Made by a program: the position numbers and the translations under genes. Positions 1-11,577 of a DNA stretch of 64,000 nucleotides are shown here, piece after piece. The stretch lies in NCBI GenBank assembly GCA_000611775.1, contig KK106983.1, forward strand, positions 1,388,654-1,452,653, read 5' to 3'. This stretch comes from Umbilicaria muhlenbergii. Its lineage: Eukaryota; Ascomycota; Lecanoromycetes; Umbilicariales; Umbilicariaceae. The notes under the pieces were generated by a model. That model was not told the DNA's origin. It ran no database searches and saw only the letters and a list, made by a program, of their open reading frames with translations. The stretch's first letter is position 1, and every line of letters begins with the position of its first letter.

Positions 1-1018
1 TTATGAACTGAGGCCTCCTCAAGGCAATCCTGACAGACAGAGACTCAAAATTCATAACAGGAATGTGAAAGAAGATCTTTAAGAAATTAAAGATCAAATC
101 ATTATTATCAACAGCATATCACCCTCAAATGAATGAGAGCTCTGAAATTATGAATCAAACAGCAGAAATTGCACTGTGATACTTTCTGATGTCATTGAAA
201 GACATTAACAGTTGAGTCATGATATTATCAAGGATGCAGGCAGCCCTGAACAACTCTACAAAGTATTTCAACATCATTAAAACACTGACTGAGGTCCTTT
301 ATGAATTTTGAACCTGTGAAGTCCTCAACCTCTTATGAGTTGATGAGAATAGTGAGCCTACAAATGAGGCAGCTTCAAGAGAAATTCAAGATGCAAATCC
401 TGCAGACTCAATGACAGAAATGATGAAATACAAGCTTACAACAGTTGACATGAAAGACATCATAACTTTCATCATCATTCACATGAAGGAATATTATGAT
501 GACAGGCATACACTGAAGTTTTTTAAAGTCAATGACATGATCAACCTACAGTTACACTGAGGGTACACTATATCAAGCATTCAGAACAAGAAGATTGAAC
601 AGCAGTTCATGAGCTCATTTAAAGTCATCAAGAGAATCAGATGCTTGACTTATAAGTTAAATCTCTTCTCTCATTAATGAATTCATGACATCATATCAAT
701 AGCTCACCTGAAAGATGCAATCACAGCTGACTCATATAATCAGCTGAGGTCAGATCACTCATCATCAGTGATGATGAACAGTGATTTAAATCACTATGAA
801 ATTGAACACCTGCTCAAGAAGAGAACAAGGCGCTCTGAACATGATGACTGCAGAATAATCACTGAATACCTTGTATGATGAAAAGGCTACAGTCTTGAAC
901 ATGACATGTGATATAACATCAAGGATCTGAGGAGCGTGAGAGATCTCATAAAGATATATGATGATGCACATGCAAGAGCTCAGATTGAAGCACTGATGAT
1001 CAGTGATGAAAGCTGACA
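1..1018 (+). pseudogene. Fossil gypsy pol 3' part: integrase and chromodomain
   Basis: Conceptual reading on the + strand gives integrase catalytic-core blocks (DRDSKF-like, then AYHPQ-like), the basic C-terminal integrase region, and a chromodomain with HYEIEHLL, a KGYS..HD block and an IKDLR..RDLI helix near 795-975. This order is typical of Ty3/gypsy chromoviruses. It resembles the chromodomain regions on the minus strand at 3550-3760 and 61250-61440. The region is a broken fossil with numerous lesions and carries no open frame of useful length. Confidence 0.8.
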
Positions 1019-1456
1019 CCTTCAAGGAGAAATCAATAAAAGATTCTTTAAGATCTTTTAAAATCTCATCACATGACCTTGATTGCTCTGCATGCTATGA
1101 AATAACACTTAGTGAAGCATACTTACCATATTACAAAGCATTATACGTGACATGCTCAGAGAAATCCCTCACTGAATGACGTGCAGAGTCAGAATAATTC
1201 ACTGCCTCATCATTGAACAGTGAGCTCTACACCTCACTTTCCTCATCACTCAACAAATTATGTCAGAGAACCTCACTTTCTTCTTCACAACTACTGCAGT
1301 GAGCCTCCTCTTGTTTTTAAATGTTACATCAGAGAACCTCTCCTTGGCTTTGAACATTACATCAGATCACTTCCTCTGTCACAATTAATTCAGTGAACCT
1401 CTCCTTGTTCACAAAAGATACAGCATCATTATATAGTCACTGCTCAACATTCTACA
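1019..1456. repeat. Gene-free stretch with degenerate 33-34 bp tandem repeats (about 1263-1410)
   Basis: Around 1263-1410 a unit of roughly 33-34 bp recurs about four times, each carrying a version of CAGAGAACCTC followed by a T/C-rich half and a TTACAT-like end. Copies are diverged by substitutions and small indels. It lies between the chromodomain and the acidic reading frame at 1457, so it could be leader or promoter sequence of a 3' accessory frame (inference). Nothing else is recognisable here. Confidence 0.5.
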
Positions 1457-1729
1457 GTGAGTCTCAGATCAACCATCAGTTACTTATCACTACTCATCAC
1501 TCATAAGAAAGAAATAATCATGGTGAAATCACATGATGTTGTGATGAGAGATCAACTCACAGCATGCATTTATCACATGAGCACATTAAGCAGGCATAAC
1601 TTCAAGAACCTTTATTATAATGATGAAGATGAAGTAAATTCTGATGATGAAATTCAGTACTATGCAGATGAAGATGAGGGCTCATGCAACTTATATGATG
1701 AAGATAACATGCTCATCAAGATCAGCTGA
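1457..1729 (+). CDS. Acidic 90-residue reading frame in the 3' region of a gypsy fossil
   Basis: This 90-codon open frame is not recognised as a known family. Residues 1-50 are mixed, and residues 55-80 are dominated by Asp, Glu and Tyr (NDEDEVNSDDEIQYYADEDE). It lies in sense orientation downstream of the chromodomain of the element that starts the window. Coding-like sequence rich in Glu and Asp seems to continue in broken form beyond 1729. It may be the remnant of an accessory gene of the element or a chance frame: repeated GATGA, common in this DNA, itself yields acidic peptides. Low confidence. Confidence 0.25.
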   Translation: MSLRSTISYLSLLITHKKEIIMVKSHDVVMRDQLTACIYHMSTLSRHNFKNLYYNDEDEVNSDDEIQYYADEDEGSCNLYDEDNMLIKIS

Positions 1730-3109
1730 CCTGATGAAATCATGATTAATTCACAGAAAGTTATCATGAGCGCCTTCACAGAGATGACAGCAGTATCAGC
1801 TGCATTTGAGCAAGTCATAAAGAACATCAATGATGATGATGATAACAATGAGCTCTTAAACTTGATCAAGATGCCTCTTAATATCACTTGTGATAAAATT
1901 AGCTGTCAGAGAGCCTGACTGTGAGTAAATAAACACAGTGAAGAGGATTTCAGCATCAATGAAATGATGCAAATAACAGATGAAGATATGAAGGAAGTCA
2001 ATTAAACTCTGATAAATTCATTCTAAAGGATGAACTCAAAGGAAGGAGGACAATCACACATGAACATGAAAAAATATGAGTGTGAGTGAATCATTCAGTA
2101 TTTACCTGATGTATGCAAATTCATAATAACAGCACTTTTTCTTCTACTCAGTCTTTCATCAGCTGTAGCAGAGAATGCTCTGAAAGCTCCTCTGATGAAA
2201 TCAGAGAAGAACATAGCAATTTCAAGAATGTCATGCAACATTATTCATGACAGACAAACTCACAAGCAATGAAAGAGTTCAAAGAAAGAGGACAAGAGAG
2301 CTATGAAGTATCAAGTTCTCATGAGGCATATAACTTATCTAGTTATAAGAGATACAAGGTTTAAGATCACTGATGAATCTGAGGATTCAGCATGAGACAT
2401 ACAAGTCACATGCAAATATCATATATCAGATGTGACAGGATTACTCATCACTGAGAATAAAGTCATCTGACTCATAAGCTTTCAAACCAAGGAAATGCAC
2501 ATCACTCACTTCATACAAATGTGCAATGATCATCACACATGGCTTTACCAAGCCTACGCCAAGTGGTGGAGAGACTGAATCACGTTTATTAAAACATGAA
2601 TGACGTGAGAATGAAACTTGACACAGAGGAAGTGAAATGTGAGCCTTCACTGAGTAAAGTTTCTCAGTGATGCAACAGGTGTCAATGTCAACACCTGCAC
2701 ATCAGATAAGCTTGACTACTGAGTCAGAGCTGCAAGGATTTTTAAAGAAAATGAACACAAGCTTAATAATTCATTCCTGATCTAATCATGCTGTCATCAG
2801 CAATGATCACTGTGAACATCATGAGCACCCCTCATCAAGGCTGACAGAGAGCTATCATAAGAAAGTCAGTGAAAGATGAAATCTGAGCATCACCTGACAT
2901 CATTAACCTTCCTTTTACTTACTCTTTTTATTCTTAGAACTTCTTTCCCTCTCTTGTCTTGAATTTCCTATGTAATCAGTGATTGCTTTATTAGCAGCAT
3001 GATATTATCATGCATTATCCTCAGCAACACTCTTCTAAATAGGGTGAAACGCATTTCTAGAGAAGTGAAAGGCTCATAGAGGTTATGAGCATGTTTAAAA
3101 GAAGGCACT
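1730..3109. other. RIP-like decayed 3' region without a recognisable gene
   Basis: About 1.4 kb of CpG-poor, TGA/TCA-rich sequence between the acidic frame and the probable LTR. Short frames exist on both strands, including a 69-codon minus frame at 2441-2650, but none shows a family motif. Toward 2900 the composition becomes more T/C-rich and less decayed. It is probably the long 3' untranslated part of the element. Confidence 0.4.
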
Positions 3110-3301
3110 TGTTGTGACTTTATCAGAGCCTCAGCTTTATCAGAGCCTCATCACCCCTTACCTTAACTTAACTTAGTGTAGCTTAGTGAAGTCAGCATAA
3201 AAGCTGACTTCTTAGTAGATAAAATATGACATCTTTATCACTCACAACAATGCTTACAAGATAATACATAAAAAGAAATAAACTTACTGTTGATTGCAAC
3301 A
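3110..3301 (+). repeat. Probable LTR (TGTTG...CAACA) of the first gypsy fossil
   Basis: This segment of 192 bp begins TGTTG and ends CAACA, matching the TG...CA rule with a 5-bp inverted terminus. It is preceded by a purine-rich stretch (TTTAAAAGAAGG) that could be a polypurine tract. It contains a directly repeated TTTATCAGAGCCTCA block near 3120-3150. No second copy is in the window, so the assignment is inference. Confidence 0.4.
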
Positions 3302-3312
3302 GTTCATTCAGT

Positions 3313-3482
3313 TGTTGAACATGTTTCATATGTTGATTATAAGAAGATTAATTTCTTCTAGTGATGTTGAAGCCTGTTATATATGAGTTAAGTTAAACCT
3401 AAACAGGCAATGACTTAAACAGGTGATTAAAGAAGTTAGTACCTTAATAATATGATAATGAAGTCATGATATAACTGTAACA
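3313..3482 (-). repeat. 3' LTR of the 3313-10381 gypsy fossil
   Basis: Begins TGTTGAACATG and ends ATAACTGTAACA. It pairs with 10212-10381 at equal length (170 bp) and differs from it mostly by transitions. It is flanked outside by TCAGT. Confidence 0.92.
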
Positions 3483-3549
3483 TTCTGTCATCAACAAAGA
3501 AAAGTCATCACCTTGATGATTAATTAAGATAATGCTTTTTTTTACTTTT

Positions 3550-5060
3550 TAAACACATGCTTCTCATACTCTTTAATTAACTCCTCTGCTTCTCTTAAGT
3601 TCTTCATGTTATATCAGATGTCATACTCTGATTCATAATTCTTTCATCTCATGAGATATTCAGTGAAGAAATCACAGCCTCAGCAGCTCACTCACTTTCA
3701 GAGAAGTCTTTCAATTTCATAATGATCATCAGCACCATCTACTGTTATTAAAGGGGGGTGTGAAGGTCTAGATCAATCATAGAAGTCATTTGTGTTAACT
3801 GACTTTAAATGAGTTATGAAGATGACGTCATGAATCTTTCATGCAGGAGATAAGTTTAAGCAGTAAGTAAAACATTTTACTTATTCAATGACTTTAAATG
3901 AACTGATGAATTGTCATTTAAGCTTCTGATTCATGATTCCTGAAAGCTTATATTCATGATGCAACCTTAGTAAGACCTCATCTTCAACAGAGAAGAATTG
4001 AGGCTGTTGATTAACATCATAATAAAACTTTGCTTGCATGACTGTTCAAGCAATGACGTCTTTAGCGTCTATATGGCTTGATCAGTAAGTGAACATGATA
4101 AGTAGAAGATTTCTTCTTTGAGCTTCTCATAATTTAACTCATTCAGTAGTGTGTTCTTCATTCATTGAATGAGCTTCAACTGTTGTGATAGAATCACGGT
4201 CATGCTCAGTATGAATGAGTTTGTTAATGAGGGTAGGTTCATTGATAGGAATGTTCATTTAAAGTAAATTAAACACTTCACTCAGTTGAAAACCATAAAG
4301 CACCTCATTCAGTGTCTGATGAGTTAAGGATTAATATACATTATTTAAGATGACTTGAAGGCGTGGAAGCATCATGAGTCACTCAGTTAAATTATTCATC
4401 ATCATTAAGTAATAATGTAAGGTGATTTCAGCCTGTTGATTAATGACTTCAGAGGCGCCATCAGTCTGTGAGTGATAAGTGATAAAGTAGAATAAATCAA
4501 CATGAAGGTGCTTAAATATTGCTCTTCAAAAGTCTGCTACAAACTGAACATCTCAGTTTGATATAATAGCACTCAGTAGGCCTCATTTTAGTAAGTTTAA
4601 TTTAAAAAATAACTGAACTGCTCATTCCTTTCCTCCTCATGTGAACTTATTAAAGATGAACATGACAGCTTTGCTGAACTTATCTGTGATTAACATGACA
4701 GTGTCAAAGCCTTCCTTTGTGATCAGGAGTCTCAGGATAAAGTTAAGAATTATAATATGAAAAGGTCACAGCAGAGAAAGTATTAACTGCATGAATTCAT
4801 AAAAGGTGTGCTGAGGTGTCTGATTTAATTAACATTGTGAGTAATGTTTAATGAATTCATGCAGCTGCTTTGATATGTTGTGAATGTAAAAGCCTTGCAT
4901 TAAGTGTTCATGCATATGAGCATACCTTGAGTGTCTCAGTTCATCATGTGTGAGTTGAAAGACTTTCTTGATTAAATCTTCTGAAATGCATAAATGAAGG
5001 CCTTGTTCAGGATCATTGAAGTAAATGAGCTTTTAAACAAGATGATAAGAAAGCTTTGCA
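3550..5060 (-). pseudogene. Fossil integrase and chromodomain of the 3313-10381 element
   Basis: The zinc-binding domain of integrase is visible near 4870-4960 (H..H and C..C pattern ending in a CQLNQTP-like block). The catalytic core follows toward 4400, with an HPQT-like block, then the C-terminal arm. A chromodomain lies at about 3760-3550 (DDHYEIERLL, then KNLREAEELIKEYEKH). The order is characteristic of chromoviruses. Many breaks are present. The frame is close in sequence to that at 61250-62760. Confidence 0.8.
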
Positions 5061-7600
5061 GCATTTTCTTTTAAAACATTATTGTCTGAAATTATCTTTT
5101 AAATATAATCTCATCATGATTCATTCTCATACACTTCAAGAAGTTTAATCTGAAAAACTTCATTCATCTCAATGAGACTGATTGCATAAATTGAGGCATA
5201 CTTCATCAGTAGAGAGTCTTCTGAGATGTTAACATTCTTCAATTAAGCCACTCAATTCATTAGCTTAAAGTGAATGTCAGTCATGAGGGCATCAACTGTC
5301 AGGGTGTCAATTGTTAAATTATTTAAAAACTGATCATGAGGATCTGAGCTGTTAAAGCTGATTAATTGAGATAAGACATCTGAGATTATATTCACCTTGC
5401 CTGCCTTATGTCAGACATTAAGCTGAAACCTTTAAAGGAATTTGCTGACATGAATTAATCATAAATTCATCTTGTCAATTGAGGTGATTAAAGTCAGGCT
5501 TGACTGATGAACTATGCTTAAGATGACAGAGTGATTGATATAAATTATAATGAGTTTTTCTGCTGATTTCAACATATGATGAATCTTTCAGATTAATCAT
5601 ATAAAGCCTGTGACTTTCAGTTTTGTTGATCAGTAGCAGGTCTCAGTGTTAGTTAAAGTCTTGTTAAGAAAAAGTATTAACTTCATGCTCTTTTGATTTG
5701 AAGTTATAATGAAATCATGATCTTCCTTCATGTGATAAACATGAGCTTTGAAGCTGAATTCCTTTGAGGTGTTCATGTCTGCATATAACTGGCGTTTTGA
5801 ATCATAATGAGCAAATATAGTTGATTTAGAAAAGAAACCCTGCAGCTGATGAAAGTTATTTAACTCAGAAGAAGTAAGTTCTTCAATAACAATTCTGCTG
5901 ATCATCAATTTTTGAGTGTTGCCTTCAATGTTCCTTTTTTCCTCTGGGTTTCATTTCACTCATTGTTTTTGTAAGTCATGATTCAACCTTGTTTTTCACT
6001 TCTGTAGAGGCTTTATAATGACAATGTAGTAAGAGATATATTGCCTGAGATATTCAGTCATACCAAGGTATTTCTCAAGGGCAGAGAGAGTTCAAGGAAG
6101 TTTTATATTAACAATGATGATCAGCTTATCTTTCACAGTAGCAAGTCTTAAAGTGTCAACATGTTGATTAAGAAGCTGAACTGTGAGGTAGTTAAGAAAG
6201 AACTTTTTTAAGAAGAGACATATTTCTTTCTCTGTAAGAAATTTGAAGACCTTGTTTAAATGTACTAAGTGCTTATTTAAGAAATTAATCTTGATATAAA
6301 TAATGATGTCATCAATGTAAGCTCTGAAGAAATCATGATGCAGCTGTAGTATGTGATCAATCATTTGTTGAACATAAGCTGATGAGTTTTTATATTTCAT
6401 GACAGTCACTTTGAATGTTTCTTGATCTCAGTGAGAAGAGACTGTGAGTTTATGATGATCCTGTGATTTAACTCATCATTGATAGAAGAAGGAGGTGCAG
6501 TTCACTGTTAATATAAAATCTGCTTCTTGAACAGCAGTGAGTATGTCTGCCTGACTAAGAACTGAATAAGCGTCAGGCATGATTATTTAATTTAAAGCTT
6601 AAATATTAATTATCACATAATCTTTCCTTTTATTGAGAGTATCCTTTCAGACAACAAAGCATGAGTAGGTGAAAGATGTGACTTAAGTTGTTCATATCAT
6701 ATGATCTTGCTCATGCAGTTTGTTAAAAGCTTCATCAATTACCTTATGATTCTTGATGCTGAGTGAGTATATTTTAATTTATTCAGGCTTATAAAGTTCC
6801 TTTCAGTTGTTTAATAACAGTATTTTCATTCATTCATTCTCTGAGACATCAGCAATGTTGCTGTTATCTTGTCACAGACTTAAGTAACAGTTAATGACCT
6901 CACTCAGTGCTGTGATAATGATCATGATCTTTTCATAAACAGTAATGCTGTTCTGCATTTACTGCTCTGACTCAATGATGATGCCTGATGATATGTAGTA
7001 GGCTGTAGTGGCTGCCAGTATCACTCAGAAGATTGATTTGATTCAGTTAATAAATTTAAAAAGTGATGCCTGCAGGAGATCTGAGTTGATTAAAAAGTAA
7101 TCATCAGCTTCATACTCAACTATTCATTCAAGCTTAATGTGACATGATATAACAACTGCTTTGTCTGAGTCATTTTGAACCTTGATATTTGTCAGAGTAT
7201 GATTAATGATTAATGTATAAACATCTGCTAACTTGCAATTCAGTTCAAATAGAAGGTCTCAATCAGTGAGTAATTCATTAAAAGGCTTGATTTGAATTAT
7301 GATAAAATCATAAGCAGGTATAATCATCTGATCATTTAATAATAAAAGCTGATTGATTTGATTTAAAAGAGTAATGACATTTAAATTCAGTTGAACATTC
7401 TGACAGCTTCCTATCATAAATTTTTATTAAGATAAAAGTACATTGATTTGCTCTGATATCAGGATATCAGTTTCAATGAGCATGTTAACTTTTAAATCAT
7501 TGACAACATGAATTTCATGATGTATAACCGCGGTTTTACCATGATTAGTGAAAAGGTAAAGATTTAATTTCACATAGTCTTCAGCTGCATGAGAGCTTGA
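5061..7600 (-). pseudogene. Fossil protease, reverse transcriptase and RNase H of the 3313-10381 element
   Basis: The reverse-transcriptase active-site block AYIDDIIIY is visible near 6300, with thumb sequence to its left in the 105-codon stretch 6092-6409. The 92-codon stretch 5630-5908 corresponds to the start of the RNase H region (FAHYDSKRQLYADMNTSKEF-like). The region 7100-7600 lies where the protease belongs. The same blocks recur, better preserved, in the partial relative at 63278-63967. Many breaks; a fossil only. Confidence 0.75.
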
Positions 7601-7768
7601 GCTTAAATCTTAAACTTTTATTAAAGAGGCTATTTTCTTAACTTCTGTGATGAGAGCATGTTTCTTGAGGAAGTCTCAGTTAATAAAATTAATAATACAG
7701 CTGATATTTAAGCATATGAGAACAATTTGATCATCTTGAGAAAGTTTAACATCTACTGTTGTGTAACA

Positions 7769-8062
7769 TCATCCTTGAAATTCATAGCCTTTGGCTGAAA
7801 TGTTCATGATGTTCAACTGAATTAGCTTTTCATTCAGTGTTAAAGCTGTTGAGTAAGTTGCTGATTTAAACTTAAGCTCTGAGCTCAAGTCCTGCTTCAC
7901 CTTGATAATATCATGATTATGACTAGATCTGACATGCTTGTGCAAGGAATTATTTGAATCAAAGGATTTTAAACAGTGATGACAGTGATAAGAGGTAAAA
8001 TGCTTAACAACATAATTAATGTTAACATCCTCATTGATCTCTGAGAGAGGTTCTTCATACAT
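7769..8062 (-). pseudogene. C2H2 zinc-finger segment between gag and protease of the gypsy fossil
   Basis: This 97-residue stretch carries a canonical C2H2 finger: Cys27, Cys30, Phe34, Leu40, His43 and His48, in the spacing C-x2-C-x3-F-x5-L-x2-H-x4-H (about 7919-7984). It sits where most gypsy elements carry a CCHC zinc knuckle, which binds the element RNA. In the 228-bp-LTR family of this window the usual CCHC knuckle occupies this place instead. The role as a nucleic-acid-binding part of Gag or of a Gag-Pol joint is inferred. Flanking residues are acidic (EINEDVN). The finger residues are all kept, while surrounding sequence is decayed. Confidence 0.7.
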
Positions 8063-8099
8063 TTTAAAAGCTCAGTCCTCATTAATGATGTAATTAGCT

Positions 8100-9720
8100 C
8101 AGTCATCATCCTGTTCAAATTGATCATTATTATAGTAGTCATTCTTGTAGTCTTTAAATTGATTGTAATAATCTGCAGTCTCATCATGATATGCTTTAAC
8201 TTGTTGAGAGTAATTAGGCCTGAATCCTTCATCACTTCACTGATTATAAGGTGATTCAGCTTGATTCTGATAATTCTGATAAGATTCATGCAGCAGATTT
8301 ATGTTTCCTTGCATAAGTTGTAAAAGTTGACATTGATTACTGTCAGTAGAAGCTTGTGGTAAAATCATAATTATATTAATAAATCACTGCTGATAATTAT
8401 TAAATGAGAGGTTCTGATTTACTGAATGAAAAGAAAAAGCCTGAAGATGATGATCTGAAGAAGGAAAAGTATTCTGAGAAAAGCCTTGAACTGAACAGTT
8501 TAATGAAAGAGAAGAGGGTTGATGATAAGAAGACTGATATTAAGATTGATATAAAATTTAACTAGAAAAGTTAAAATGAAAGTCATCATACTGATCATTC
8601 TGATTTTCATCTAATTAAGAACCTCAACTGTCACGTTCTTAATCATACTGATGCATCATGATATGATCATGATTTCATTCATAAATCTTAAATCAGGCGT
8701 GCTTCTTCATGTTCAGTTGTTTAATGAACTTCATCACTGTAGTCTGAGGAGTTAATTCAGTGAGGATGAGCTGAAGCTCATTGTTCAGATGCTCATAAGT
8801 TAAAAGTACTTAAAAATAGTCAGTAGTGACAATCTCAGCATTTCATTCATTGATGATTATGAACTGAACATAAGAGGCAGGCTCACAGTTCTTTCATGCA
8901 TCTTTCACAGTGTAGCAGGTAATTTCAAGCATGATTAATGATTTGTTGAGAGGGTCTTAAAAGTGTAATTCAAGTGCCTTACATCATTCTTCAGCTTCAT
9001 TAATGTCAAGATGTAATCTTAGTTGCTGAATATGAGAGAGCTCTTCAGTATATCATTTGTCTGCTTGACTTAAGAGGCAGGCATCAAGGTTTTAACAGAT
9101 TAACACTGAGTCAACTGAAGTGACTTTAACTCAGACTCAATTCATAAAGGAGAAAATGTTTCAGTAGATCATGTCTTGATTCTTTATGATAATCTCATTA
9201 ACAGCATTAACTTGAGAATTGAAGTAGCTGATATTCTTCACTCAGAAGATAATACATTCATCAGTTTCATTGTTGTCAGTTGAAAAGTTGTTAACATCAT
9301 TCTTGATGTTCTCACTGTTGCTTTCATTATTACCTTCATTATTACCTTCTCTTTCAGTATTGCTTGCTTGCTGAGTGATCATAACTACTGTGACAGCTTG
9401 AGTTATAAGATCAGTGAGTTTAACTTGCTGTTCATTAATAAAGTCATCATTTAATGATAGCTGTTGCTGACGTTCTGACATCATAAATAGAGAAGGTTGA
9501 GAGGATGTTTAATGAAAAAAAGAGCTTGAGTTTCATTCTGTATTGAAAGTGATTGAATCATGAGTATTGCTCACAGGAGGAAAAGATTGAATGATTATAA
9601 CAAGCTGATTTAAAACTTGCTGAAGTTTAAGGAGGTCAGTTGCTCACTTTTTTAATTAAGTGATAAACTCTTTAAACTTTAATTGAGTTCAACAACTTAA
9701 CTGATAACTCTGCTCTGATC
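8100..9720 (-). pseudogene. Fossil gag region of the 3313-10381 element
   Basis: The region between the 5' LTR and the C2H2 finger has gag-like composition. It shows charged helical stretches and an N-terminal part rich in Gln, Asn and Ser (80-codon stretch 9242-9484 with QQQLSLND and an Asn/Glu-rich run). No motif proves gag identity; position in the element is the main evidence. The 106-codon frame at 7969-8289 is in a different frame and is probably a shadow. Confidence 0.5.
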
Positions 9721-10211
9721 TGACTGTGTTTTGAAGATACTGAGTTATGATTTACTTCTGAAAAGAAGTGATCTTCTGAATTTAAAGATGTTCTGAGCTG
9801 AAGAATTCTCAAGCCTGATAAGCAAGAGATAATATAATGTCATTCATTGAAGTTGTAGAAGCCTGTCAGCTCAAGGAAAAAGATGAAAAAGTTAATTTAA
9901 CTATGAAAGAATCATGAACTGAAGCAGGAAACTCTCAATTATTAATAACTTCAATTCAATAAAAAGCTCAATGATTCAAGAGGATTGTCATATAAACAGC
10001 AGTCAATGAGAGACAGACAGCTGACTGATGATGAATTATTCAATGAAGAGTAATCAGCTGATCAATGATGAATGAGCAGCTGATGATGAGGAGGTATTAA
10101 AACTTAAAGTTGAATAACTTTAAGTTGATTGATGATGACATCATGATTCATTCAGAGGACTGATCATTTCAAGGCATTTTATGATGCTTGAGACAAGTGT
10201 TGCTATCAAAT

Positions 10212-10381
10212 TGTTGAACATGTTTTATATGTTGATTATAAGAAGGTTGATTTCTTTTAATGATGTTGAAGCCTGCTATATATAAGTTAAGCTAAACCTA
10301 AACAGGCAATGACTTAAACAGGTGATTAAAGAAGCTAATACATTAATAATACAGCAGTGAAGTCATGATATAACTGTAACA
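10212..10381 (-). repeat. 5' LTR of the 3313-10381 gypsy fossil
   Basis: Begins TGTTGAACATG and ends ATAACTGTAACA, 170 bp, equal in length to the partner LTR. It is followed on the + strand by the target duplication TCAGT. Confidence 0.92.
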
Positions 10382-10386
10382 TCAGT

Positions 10387-11577
10387 GTAGATTGTGAATG
10401 CTTTCACTTAAATGATATCTTGCAGTAATTTAAATGTAAATGCTTTTTTATAATGCTGAGATCAGTGTTCTTCATATTCAAGTGACTGATGACAGCTTGA
10501 TAAAGCTTGCATTATAAGTTTAACTTTTCACTTTACATGACTGTGACCTGCTCAAACAGGTTTCAGTAATTGAAGGATTAAGTAATAAATTTTCATTTAA
10601 AATTGCCTTTCAGTTTGTCATGAGTGTGAAGATCATGTAAGATTGACTCTCATTACTCATAGAAAAGTTTCACATATCACTTGTCACTTTTTCAAAAAAC
10701 ATGTGTCTTGAGAGTGTTGCATTGAAGTGCAATAAGTGATGATAGATTTTGAAGAGCATGAGGTAAGATTTGAGCATTCTCAGATTCCTGAGAAGTTTAT
10801 GATTATGAAAAAAAGATGAGAATTTCTTCTGCTTCTGAGAGAGAAAAGTTGCTATCATATTAAGACATATTGATAGAAGTGTATGTGAAAATTGCAGTGA
10901 TGAGTGATTTGAGAAAGAAGATATTGTTGTGTAAAAAATAACTACACTTATATGCATATTAAAAAAGATGTTGAATAAATATGTTACACAGAAAACCCTC
11001 TTTACTCTTGAAAGATAATGCTGAAAAATAATGATCAAGATATGTATATGAAGCATGTGTAACTCTGCAGTGTAATTGAACAGATATTAAATTGCACATA
11101 AAACTACTTTGCATTAAAACACTTCTTTGCTCATCAAAGATAATCACTGCATTACATGTAACCCTGCAGTATTAATATTCAATCATATTTATGATGTATG
11201 AAAAAACCTGTTTGCACAACAAAGATGATGATCATGTTATAAATAACTTTATGATGACTTATAATGATCTGTTAAAGGGTACTAAGCTCATTCATTTTCA
11301 GCTTATAAGATCAAGTAATTAAAAAGATGCTAAAAATCATGAAAATGAAAAAAGTTGTGAAACAACTGTGATTAGATGAAATTTAAGATTTTAACATGCT
11401 ACTCACTTTGATAAAAATAATCATATGCTAGGAGAAACACACCCTTTTATTACAAACTCATGACTTTAATTTTCATATTAAAGCATGATATTATGCATCA
11501 ATGAAAGTGAGCAAATGATAATATCAGTAGATAACACTTGAACTTATTATATAAATGTGTAGTTAATAAAAAAAAAA
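10387..11577. other. AT-rich stretch with degenerate repeats around 10975-11230
   Basis: No gene is recognised. Between about 10975 and 11230 similar blocks recur: AAAGATAAT, then a block like TGTAACYCTGCAGTRTWAT at 11058 and 11157, about 100 bp apart. This suggests two or three degenerate tandem units. A 128-codon minus frame (10670-11056) is hydrophobic, low in complexity and unlike any family I know, and I treat it as chance. Confidence 0.4.

Larger units (their letters stand above)
1..3301 (+). mobile_element. 3' portion of a chromodomain Ty3/gypsy fossil, with probable 3' LTR
   Basis: The window opens inside the integrase core of a gypsy pol gene, with a DRDSKF-like block near position 45 followed by an AYHPQ-like block near 110-130. 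The C-terminal arm of integrase follows, and then a chromodomain at about 795-975. Chromodomains at this place target integration to heterochromatin in chromoviruses. About 2 kb of 3' sequence follows before a probable LTR. The element is heavily broken (many breaks) and is cut by the window edge. Its flank was later entered by the element at 3313-10381. Family assignment is secure; the 3' limit is an inference from TGTTG/CAACA termini. Confidence 0.8.
3313..10381 (-). mobile_element. Ty3/gypsy chromovirus fossil, complete layout, 7.07 kb, duplication TCAGT
   Basis: Two 170 bp LTRs (3313-3482 and 10212-10381) bound the element, and a perfect 5-bp target duplication TCAGT lies at 3308-3312 and 10382-10386. 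Reading on the minus strand from right to left the order is 5' LTR, gag (about 9700-8100), C2H2 finger (about 7920-7985), protease (about 7600-7100), reverse transcriptase (about 6850-5900), RNase H (about 5660-5240), integrase (about 5060-3900), chromodomain (about 3760-3550), 3' LTR. Layout is whole, but coding sequence is broken many times, mainly by transitions. It landed a few bases past the end of the older element to its left. A relative lies at 61006-64000. Confidence 0.9.

Noticed and set aside
10670-11056. A 128-codon minus frame with many Phe, His and Leu residues
   Set aside because: Low-complexity composition expected from AT-rich DNA, no start context, no motif, and it overlaps degenerate repeats.
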